Below are positions 1 to 5,292 of a stretch of 6,124 nt of DNA, in pieces. A program made the translations under genes and the position numbers. The stretch is from Treponema sp. UBA2869 (GTDB lineage Bacteria; Spirochaetota; Spirochaetia; Treponematales; Treponemataceae). Position 1 is the stretch's first letter. Each line of letters begins with the position of its first letter. The stretch covers positions 12,742 to 18,865 of the forward strand of contig DEEV01000127.1 in the NCBI GenBank assembly GCA_002350445.1. The letters are read 5' to 3'. Below the pieces are notes generated by a model, which saw only the letters and a program-made list of their open reading frames with translations, searched no databases and was not told the origin of the DNA.

Positions 1-1047
1 AACCAGATGCCCTGTCATAGAAGCCCTTACTGCCGCTGCGGCACTTTTTTCATCACGGATTTCGCCAATTAAAATTACATCAGGATCCTGTCTGAATATG
101 TGATTAAGCGCATCGTCAAAAGTGTTTTTTCCGCTTTCATCAATTTGAATCTGCGTTACTCCGGGAATTAAATATTCTGGAGGATCTTCCAGGCTTATAA
201 TTTTCAGACTTCCATGAGATTTTTTTTGCACCGAAAGTAAAAGAGAAGCTGCCGTAGTTGATTTTCCGGCTCCGGTCGGCCCGCAAATTAAAATCAGACC
301 ATTTTTTTTGCCGCATAGCGAATTAAGCTCATCCAGCTGATCTTCGTTAAACCCAAGACGGTCTGTTTCCAAAGGAATTCTGGTAGTATCAAGAAGCCTT
401 AACACAACCGATTCCGAACCTGCACAATAATTTTCGCCAACGACAGCCATTACCGAAACGCGGATAAATAATGGTGGTTTTGCTCCGTAAACAAAATGTC
501 CATCCTGACTTTTTCTGTTTTCCAGAACATTCATTCCGGCAAGCAGTTTAATTCTCTGTACAAGCTCTTCAGACTTTTCGCCCTGAAGCTCCATCTGTTT
601 GCAAAGTTCACCGTTTACCCTGAACCGTATGCAGTTTTGTTCTATATGAATATCCGTAGCCTTCTGCTGCTTTGCTTCGGCAAGTACCGAATCCAGCAAA
701 AGAACTGCGGCAGCTTCATTCTTTTCTTTTATTTCTTCACTTTCGTTTTCAACGCTAAGTTTTGAAGCAGTTTTTATATAAAGCCCCGAAACACATTTTC
801 TAAGCTGATTTCTGTTTCCTTTTTCAAACAGGATTTTAACCCTTCGTCTGAATTTTTCAGGACAATCTTCGTTTTTTATAAGCTGCTCAATATGATTTGT
901 GAATGCATTTTTTAAGCGCTGTTTTAAAAGTTCGTCATCAGGATTTTCAAGCAAAAACTTTATGTTTGCTCCATCCTGCTCCAGAACGGCCGAACCGTTA
1001 TAAAGACAGTACGCAGGAGTCAGTTTAAATTCGAAGTTATCAATCAT
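1..1047 (-). CDS. gspE: GspE/PilB-family type II secretion (or type IV pilus) assembly ATPase, partial
   Basis: This is the cytoplasmic hexameric ATPase that powers pseudopilus or pilus assembly. The frame is open from ATG at 1047-1045 to the left edge, giving 349 codons; the family usually has about 500-570, so the C-terminal third is missing. Residues 1-110 are a divergent N-terminal domain. Around residue 130, ATDIHIEQ matches the family's ASDIHIEP signature and is followed by RFRVNGEL. RKSQDGHF and VVLRLLD follow the usual order. Walker A is GPTGAGKST at 256-264 (K262, S263). The Asp box is EDPPEY at 287-292, where EDPVEY is usual. Walker B is DPDVILIGEIRD at 321-332, and the His box begins RASMTGH at 341-347. 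Any zinc-binding tetracysteine motif would lie beyond the edge. A GGAGGA site 4 bases upstream fixes the start, which overlaps the secretin stop by 8 bases. The family is certain; GspE versus PilB is inferred from the secretin neighbour. Confidence 0.93.
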   Translation of the reverse strand, partial: MIDNFEFKLTPAYCLYNGSAVLEQDGANIKFLLENPDDELLKQRLKNAFTNHIEQLIKNEDCPEKFRRRVKILFEKGNRNQLRKCVSGLYIKTASKLSVENESEEIKEKNEAAAVLLLDSVLAEAKQQKATDIHIEQNCIRFRVNGELCKQMELQGEKSEELVQRIKLLAGMNVLENRKSQDGHFVYGAKPPLFIRVSVMAVVGENYCAGSESVVLRLLDTTRIPLETDRLGFNEDQLDELNSLCGKKNGLILICGPTGAGKSTTAASLLLSVQKKSHGSLKIISLEDPPEYLIPGVTQIQIDESGKNTFDDALNHIFRQDPDVILIGEIRDEKSAAAAVRASMTGHLV

Positions 1048-3061
1048 TTTTTCCTCCATTAATTACGACTTCCAAGCCGGCAAGTTTTTTACGTGCCCAG
1101 TAAACGTCATAAATCTTTTGATTTTCATCCTTAAAGTCTTCAATGTGAGGAACAAGGTAAATTACCATTTGTGATTTTTCCCGAGTTTTTTCCTTTGCCT
1201 TAAAAAGATTTCCTAAAATCGGGATTTTGGATAAAAACGGAGTTCTTTTCTGCTGATCAGATTCTGCATTCTGAACAAGTCCGCTAAGTACAATCGGCTG
1301 ACCGCTTTTTCCGCAAACTTCGGTAGTTACAACCTTTTCGGAAGTTGGAGGAGGATTTCCCGTAGAAGCAGAAGTATCCGTTCCCTGCCGTGAAACAGAA
1401 GCTGTAACCGTACTTGTAATTGTTCCGTCGCCGCTTACCCAGCCAAGAATATCAAGCTTAATACCCGAAGAAATTTCCTTTGTGATTCCCGAATAAATTG
1501 GCTTTCCTGTCTGCGGATCCAGATTGTTGTCGCGGTAACGGTAAGTATTTGTATTTTTAAAATTGATTTGCTTACCGGAAACTCCATAGAGTGTAGTGTC
1601 TGCAAAAACTTTCGTTCTGTTTTCTTCTATCGCGCTTTGAAGTTCCAGAGCAAAATTTAGGCCAAAAGCCGAAAGCACATTCATGTTTAAGCTCATTACA
1701 GAACCAAGTCCCGCAGAAAGATTGTTTCTGTCGCCAAGGGCAAGCCGGTTTACTTTTACACCAGAAGTCCAGGAATTCTGGAATGTTTCGTCATACTGAA
1801 GAATCAAAAGGTCGTAACTGATTCTTTTTACAGGTCTGTCTGAAATTTCAAGCTGAATACACAGATTTTTATAGCCGGCATCTGTTCCCTTAAAATAAAG
1901 AGATGAACTGTCGTCAGCCATAAAAAAATGTGATTTTTCAAAATCGGGAGGCAAATGCTCTAAAAAATCTTTTGGCTTTATGTACTTAAGATTTACACAG
2001 TAAATACTTTTTTTAATATCCGCATCGGCAACAAGCTGCTTCAGTTCTTTAAGTTCACTTTCGTTTACAAGGCACAAAACCGAAGTTTCATCCGGCAGAC
2101 AGATACATTCAATTTTTCCAATGCGTCGTGCAACAAGAGCCGCAAAATCCTGAGGTTTTGTAAAACTTAAGGAAACTTTTTCCCAGTGACGCTGTCCGCC
2201 TATCAGAAGATTTTTTGCAGAAGCATCAGGCAAAATATAAAAAACTCCGTCGACATTAACACTTGAAAAACCGTTTTGCGCACACAATTTTTCCAATGTA
2301 TCTGCAAAACCCGTTCCCGTAAAAACTGAACGCAAAATTCTTACATCGCCGTTTGCAAGCATACAAAATTCAGGCTTTTCTGAACCGCCGTAAAGTGCCG
2401 CAAGCGATTCCAGAGCATCCATAAATTTACAGTCACGTAAATCTGCTTTTACAATGCCATTTTCATCCTGCACAAAACTTACAGTTCCGCCAAAAGCTTC
2501 CGCCTTTTTTGTCTCTGATTTTTTTTCAAAGTGCCAGCCACCGCTCTTTTTCTTTACCTCATACGGACCGAAGCTTCTTGCCAAAGCTTCGATCAGTTCA
2601 TTTTCGTTCAAATTTTTAAAGTGAACGGAAATCTTTCCCGAAGGAAGCAAATCATAAGTAAGTACAAACCCGAATTCTTTGCAAAGCTTTTCTACTATCT
2701 GATTTGGATTTAAATCGAAAGCATCAAGAAAATAAACGCCGTCTTTAAAACCGCAGCAAAACCTGCTGATTTTCCAGACTCCGTCACTTTTCTTTGCAAA
2801 CAATCTGTTTCCATCCAGAAATGCTTCAAAAGCCGCATCAAAATCGTTTCCTGCAAATTTCAAATCACCTTTGCCGTCAACGGTATCGTCACAAACAATA
2901 GGAATTCCTGAATCAAGCGAAACTGCATAGACAATGTCTTTTATCGCACAATCCGTAAAATCCCAGCTGTAATACTTTGATTCCGCACTTTCATCAGCAA
3001 AACAAAAAGCCGCACACAGGCATGCAATCAGCATACAAAAAAAACGTTTTCCAAAAGCCAT
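1040..3061 (-). CDS. gspD: Secretin, GspD-like outer-membrane channel of a type II secretion or type IV pilus-like system
   Basis: A 673-residue protein with an export signal: K5-R6, a hydrophobic stretch at 7-21, and a likely signal peptidase I site after A22 (CFA|DES). The predicted periplasmic part holds three successive N0/STN-like modules (about 30-100, 109-182, 202-280), then two secretin N1/N2-type modules (about 291-350 and 352-412). The C-terminal secretin domain spans about 413-640. Its family signature is clear: a Gly-rich VLSGLVQ strand at 591-597, then TPFLSKIPILGNLF at 607-620 (compare the secretin VPxLGxLP motif) and QMVIYLVPHI at 631-640. Residues 641-673 form a short charged tail. 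GAGG lies 5 bases before the ATG. The gene is first in the leftward unit; no gspC-like gene precedes it, because an aminotransferase diverges just upstream. Membership in the secretin family is certain; the exact system (T2SS or pilus) is inferred from the ATPase. Confidence 0.93.
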   Translation of the reverse strand: MAFGKRFFCMLIACLCAAFCFADESAESKYYSWDFTDCAIKDIVYAVSLDSGIPIVCDDTVDGKGDLKFAGNDFDAAFEAFLDGNRLFAKKSDGVWKISRFCCGFKDGVYFLDAFDLNPNQIVEKLCKEFGFVLTYDLLPSGKISVHFKNLNENELIEALARSFGPYEVKKKSGGWHFEKKSETKKAEAFGGTVSFVQDENGIVKADLRDCKFMDALESLAALYGGSEKPEFCMLANGDVRILRSVFTGTGFADTLEKLCAQNGFSSVNVDGVFYILPDASAKNLLIGGQRHWEKVSLSFTKPQDFAALVARRIGKIECICLPDETSVLCLVNESELKELKQLVADADIKKSIYCVNLKYIKPKDFLEHLPPDFEKSHFFMADDSSSLYFKGTDAGYKNLCIQLEISDRPVKRISYDLLILQYDETFQNSWTSGVKVNRLALGDRNNLSAGLGSVMSLNMNVLSAFGLNFALELQSAIEENRTKVFADTTLYGVSGKQINFKNTNTYRYRDNNLDPQTGKPIYSGITKEISSGIKLDILGWVSGDGTITSTVTASVSRQGTDTSASTGNPPPTSEKVVTTEVCGKSGQPIVLSGLVQNAESDQQKRTPFLSKIPILGNLFKAKEKTREKSQMVIYLVPHIEDFKDENQKIYDVYWARKKLAGLEVVINGGKND
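1052..1057 (-). promoter_or_regulatory. Ribosome binding site of the ATPase gene, inside the secretin gene
   Basis: The minus strand reads GGAGGA, then AAAA, then the ATG at 1047. The site lies within the last codons of the secretin gene (the Gly-Gly before Lys-Asn-Asp). With the ATGATTGA stop/start overlap, this suggests the two genes are translated in a coupled way. Confidence 0.8.
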
Positions 3062-3066
3062 ACAAA

Positions 3067-3070
3067 CCTC
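3067..3070 (-). promoter_or_regulatory. Ribosome binding site of the secretin gene
   Basis: The minus strand reads GAGG, five bases (TTTGT), then ATG at 3061-3059. The normal spacing supports the chosen secretin start, which also gives a well-formed signal peptide. Confidence 0.65.
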
Positions 3071-3077
3071 ATCAGGG

Positions 3078-3128
3078 ATGCATTACGCAAGCTATGCATT
3101 AAATACAATTGACATGTGCATTTAATAC
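3078..3128. repeat. Spaced direct repeats TGCATTWAATAC upstream of the secretin gene
   Basis: TGCATTAAATAC at 3095-3106 and TGCATTTAATAC at 3117-3128 differ at one base and start 22 bases apart, about two helical turns. A shorter copy, ATGCATTA at 3078-3085, repeats exactly at 3094-3101. All copies lie 17-67 bases before the secretin ATG. On the minus strand the two long copies read GTATTWAATGCA and fall at a spacing at which they could overlap -35 and -10 positions. The repeats are seen directly; a role as an operator or promoter is inference. Confidence 0.45.
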
Positions 3129-3227
3129 TTTTTTCCCTACCCTATTAATTGCGCTGATATTGCAATTTGACCAATTTTTTGTGAAAATTCTTTAAAAAAA
3201 ATGCTAATTTCTGTATTTTTTTTACCG

Positions 3228-3256
3228 TTGAAATAAAAATTGCAAAGGAATAAAAT
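3228..3256 (+). promoter_or_regulatory. Candidate sigma-70 promoter for the aminotransferase
   Basis: TTGAAA at 3228-3233 and TAAAAT at 3251-3256 are separated by 17 bases, a near-consensus pair. The expected start of transcription falls at or next to the ATG at 3263, which would make the message leaderless or nearly so. The SD-like AAAGGA (3244-3249) would then be in the promoter spacer and not in the RNA. A weaker alternative, TTGACC at 3167-3172 with TTTAAA at 3191-3196 (18-base spacer), would give a leader that includes that site. Confidence 0.4.
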
Positions 3257-3262
3257 ACTTTT

Positions 3263-4426
3263 ATGCTTACATCAAACAGAATGAACAAACTACACCCGTA
3301 TGTTCCGGGTGAACAGCCAAAAGACAGAGACTACATAAAGCTCAATGCAAATGAAAATCCTTACCCGCCAAGCAAAAAAGTAAAAAAAGCGGCTGTAAGT
3401 TTTATCAAAAAAAATATAGAAAAACTGGGGCTTTACCCCGATCCAGATTCACATGAACTGCACGCCGCCATTGCCGACATGCTTAATAAAACAGGCGGAG
3501 TTTTATGCCGCGCAAAAACAACCGGCAACATTACAGTTCCTTCTGAACAGGATAAAATTCCTTTTACCGTTACACCTGACATGATTTACACAGGAAACGG
3601 TTCTGACGAAGTTCTTTCCTTTGTGTTTTACGCATTTTTTGATTCGGGAACTAAGTTTGTAATGCCGCAATACACTTACAGCTTTTACCCGGTTTACGCA
3701 GGCTTTTACGACATTCCTATGGACACAATTGCCCTGAACGAAGACTGGTCGCTTAATACAAAAGAAATGCTTGACCATGCAAAGGCAAATAACGGCGGAA
3801 TAATTTTTGCAAACCCAAACGCTCCGACAGGACTTGGACTTACAAGAGAACAGGTTCGACAGATGCTTTTAAATGCAAACCCTGACAGAATTTTTATTGT
3901 TGACGAAGCCTATGTTGATTTTGGCGGCGAGTCATGTATTCCTCTGCTTGCTGAATTTAAAAACCTTGTGATTGTAAGAACCTTCTCTAAGAGCCTTTGC
4001 GGAGCTGGTCAGCGTCTTGGTTATATTGTTGCTAATCCGGAGCTTGTAAATATTGTTACAACTGTAAAAAACAGCGTAAACCACTTTCCTCTTGATGCAG
4101 TTGCGCAGGTTACAGGAAAAACCGCATGTATGGATATTCCTTACTACGTTGAAACTTCCAGAAAAGTTGCTTATGAACGCGACAAATTCTATAACTTTTT
4201 GAGCGAAAACGGGTTTTATGTAATAAAGAGCCAGACAAATTTCCTTTTTGCACGAAAAGACGGAATCAGCGGCGAAGATTTGTACAAAAAAACAAAAGAA
4301 CAGGGAATTTTAATAAGGCATTTTAATACTCCCGGCATAGAAGATTTTGTGCGAATTTCCATTGGAACTTCAGAGCAGATGGAAAAACTCAAGAACGCCT
4401 TTAAAACAATTCTTAAGGAAATTTAA
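3263..4426 (+). CDS. hisC: Histidinol-phosphate aminotransferase-like PLP enzyme (HisC family)
   Basis: A 387-residue class I/II aminotransferase (fold type I PLP enzyme). HisC converts imidazole-acetol phosphate and glutamate to histidinol phosphate; relatives also act on aromatic amino acids. Motifs seen: LHPYVPGEQP near the N-terminus, KLNANENP at 26-33, GNGSDE at 111-116 (phosphate-binding region), NPNAPTG at 184-190 (NPNNPTG is commoner), DEAYVDF at 214-220 (D214 to the pyridine nitrogen, Y217), the Schiff-base lysine K243 in FSKS, R251, and the substrate-carboxylate arginine R364 in VRISIGT. All catalytic residues are present. The family is usually about 350-365 long; the excess is mainly an extra segment around 76-105. 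No other his gene is in the window, so the true substrate is uncertain. Two starts are possible, M1 at 3263 and M7 at 3281; M1 is preferred, although the SD-like AAAGGA is 13 bases away. Confidence 0.9.
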   Translation: MLTSNRMNKLHPYVPGEQPKDRDYIKLNANENPYPPSKKVKKAAVSFIKKNIEKLGLYPDPDSHELHAAIADMLNKTGGVLCRAKTTGNITVPSEQDKIPFTVTPDMIYTGNGSDEVLSFVFYAFFDSGTKFVMPQYTYSFYPVYAGFYDIPMDTIALNEDWSLNTKEMLDHAKANNGGIIFANPNAPTGLGLTREQVRQMLLNANPDRIFIVDEAYVDFGGESCIPLLAEFKNLVIVRTFSKSLCGAGQRLGYIVANPELVNIVTTVKNSVNHFPLDAVAQVTGKTACMDIPYYVETSRKVAYERDKFYNFLSENGFYVIKSQTNFLFARKDGISGEDLYKKTKEQGILIRHFNTPGIEDFVRISIGTSEQMEKLKNAFKTILKEI

Positions 4427-4515
4427 AAGGGGCGTTACGGGGATTTTCCCCGTAGAAAGGGGGAGGCGAAAACAGCTTTGCTGGTTGAGCCTGGGGGAAA
4501 GGCTTTTCCCCTCAA
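4425..4515. other. Structured G-run-rich intergenic element with three hairpins
   Basis: This stretch fills most of the gap between the aminotransferase and the metallophosphoesterase and is clearly more G/C-rich than its surroundings. Hairpin 1: TACGGGGA at 4436-4443 pairs with TCCCCGTA at 4447-4454 around a 3-base loop. Hairpin 2: AGGC (4464-4467) pairs with GCCT (4489-4492), enclosing CAGC/GCTG (4473-4476 and 4480-4483) around TTT. Hairpin 3: GGGGAAA (4494-4500) pairs with TTTCCCC (4505-4511). Four runs of 4-5 G lie on the plus strand. No hairpin is followed by a T-run, so none is a standard terminator as it stands. It resembles a dispersed REP-type repeat or an RNA structure between cistrons, but copy number cannot be judged from one window. 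Confidence 0.5.
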
Positions 4516-4531
4516 AAAAATTATTAATTGC

Positions 4532-4536
4532 GAGGT
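4532..4536 (+). promoter_or_regulatory. Ribosome binding site that sets the metallophosphoesterase start
   Basis: GAGGT at 4532-4536 lies 4 bases before the ATG at 4541. The in-frame ATG further upstream at 4478 has no such site and lies inside the hairpin-rich element, so 4541 is the better start. Confidence 0.75.
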
Positions 4537-4540
4537 AAAA

Positions 4541-5227
4541 ATGAAATTTTTAGTTATAAGCGATTTGCATGCGGCAAATGATAAGCTTGATTTGCTTGAT
4601 TCGAAATTTAAGGAAGCGGACGCGGTGCTTTTTGCAGGTGATTTTGCGGAATGTTTTAAGCCTGAAACTGGAAAAGAAGCGCTTGAACGACTTTGCGCTA
4701 AACACGAAAGCATTTTTTCTGTGCTTGGAAACTGCGACAACGAAGATTTTCTTGAAGAACTTGAAGAAAAAGATATTTGCGTAGAAAACAGTCTTGTGTT
4801 TCACGAGGGACTTGCCTTTGCAGGCAGTGGCGGCGGAACTAAATTTACCGGAAAAACTGAATTTGAGCGCGAAGAAGATGAAATCCTTTCGGATTTGAAC
4901 ATTGCATCGAATGCGGCAGCTGACGGAGACAATACACTTTGGAACAGACTTATAATTATCAGTCATAATCCGCCGGTTGCAGGAACTGTAGATTCTTTTG
5001 ACGGCGAACACCACGCAGGAAGTCAGAAATTTACTGACTTTATTGAAAAAAATCAGCCGCTGGCTGTAATCTGCGGACACATTCATGAAGGCTGCGGCAT
5101 TACAAAGCTTGGAAAAACGGTTGTAATTAATCCGGGACCACTTTGCGAAGGAAAATATGCTCTGCTTGAAGCAGAAAAAAAAGGCGATGCCTGGGAAATT
5201 ACAAAATCTGAACTTTGTTCCCTTTAA
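4541..5227 (+). CDS. Calcineurin-like metallophosphoesterase (predicted phosphodiesterase, YfcE/MJ0936-like)
   Basis: A 228-residue cytoplasmic protein (no signal peptide) containing the full two-metal phosphoesterase motif set in order: DLH (D8, H10), AGDFAE (D34), GNCDN (N64, with the GNCD form typical of small bacterial and archaeal phosphodiesterases), SHNPP (H142), and GHIHE (H180, H182), followed by VINPGP. Such enzymes hydrolyse phosphodiester or phosphomonoester bonds using Mn2+ or similar metals; the natural substrate cannot be read from the sequence. The start is chosen by the GAGGT site and because MKFLVISDLH is the normal family N-terminus. The frame stays open 21 codons upstream to another ATG, but that part reads through the structured element and looks non-coding. 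It lies 114 bases after the aminotransferase on the same strand. Co-transcription is possible; the functional link is unknown. Confidence 0.9.
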   Translation: MKFLVISDLHAANDKLDLLDSKFKEADAVLFAGDFAECFKPETGKEALERLCAKHESIFSVLGNCDNEDFLEELEEKDICVENSLVFHEGLAFAGSGGGTKFTGKTEFEREEDEILSDLNIASNAAADGDNTLWNRLIIISHNPPVAGTVDSFDGEHHAGSQKFTDFIEKNQPLAVICGHIHEGCGITKLGKTVVINPGPLCEGKYALLEAEKKGDAWEITKSELCSL

Positions 5228-5252
5228 TTTTTTATGTAAATTAAAGATTTTT
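5222..5252 (+). terminator. Weak A/T-rich rho-independent terminator candidate overlapping the stop codon
   Basis: CTTTAATTT at 5222-5230 is a perfect inverted repeat of AAATTAAAG at 5238-5246, with a 7-base loop, followed by five T at 5248-5252. The TAA stop at 5225-5227 lies inside the left arm. Only one of the nine pairs is G-C, so the stem is weak. The symmetric A/T composition would let it act in either direction. Confidence 0.4.
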
Positions 5253-5279
5253 AGGGTGGAATCATAGCAGATAGAGGTT

Positions 5280-5290
5280 TATAATATAAT
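5280..5290 (+). promoter_or_regulatory. Candidate -10 element(s) of the FGE-like gene
   Basis: Two overlapping perfect TATAAT hexamers lie at 5280-5285 and 5285-5290, just before the ATG at 5293. Seventeen bases upstream of the first is TGGAAT (5257-5262), a poor -35 (3 of 6 matches). If the first hexamer is used, transcription would begin at about the start codon. An SD-like GAGG at 5274-5277 is 15 bases from the ATG, further than usual. Confidence 0.4.
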
Positions 5291-5292
5291 TG

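Noticed and set aside
496..765. Plus-strand open frame of 89 codons
   Set aside because: It lies antisense to the ATPase gene, whose motifs are unambiguous; its composition is what a shadow frame gives and it has no ribosome site.
3109..3137. Perfect TTGACA at 3109-3114 as a -35 for the aminotransferase
   Set aside because: At 16-18 base spacing the sequence is TTTCCC-like, with no acceptable -10; it is more likely a chance match between the repeat copies.
4429..4497. G-quadruplex formed by the four G-runs
   Set aside because: The intervening loops are about 6, 16 and 28 bases, too long for a standard quadruplex, and the G-runs are better used in Watson-Crick hairpins.
4493..4520. Hairpin 3 as a minus- or plus-strand terminator
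   Set aside because: On the plus strand the stem is followed by C and an A-run; on the minus strand the T-run precedes the stem. Neither orientation fits a rho-independent terminator.
4478..4540. Upstream 21-codon extension of the metallophosphoesterase frame
   Set aside because: It reads through the hairpin element, has no ribosome binding site, and the family N-terminus (MKFLVISDLH) begins at 4541 behind a good GAGGT site.
4435..5086. Minus-strand open frames of 101 and 178 codons opposite the metallophosphoesterase
   Set aside because: They overlap each other and a gene with a complete catalytic motif set; their Phe/Lys/Ser-rich translations look like antisense shadows.
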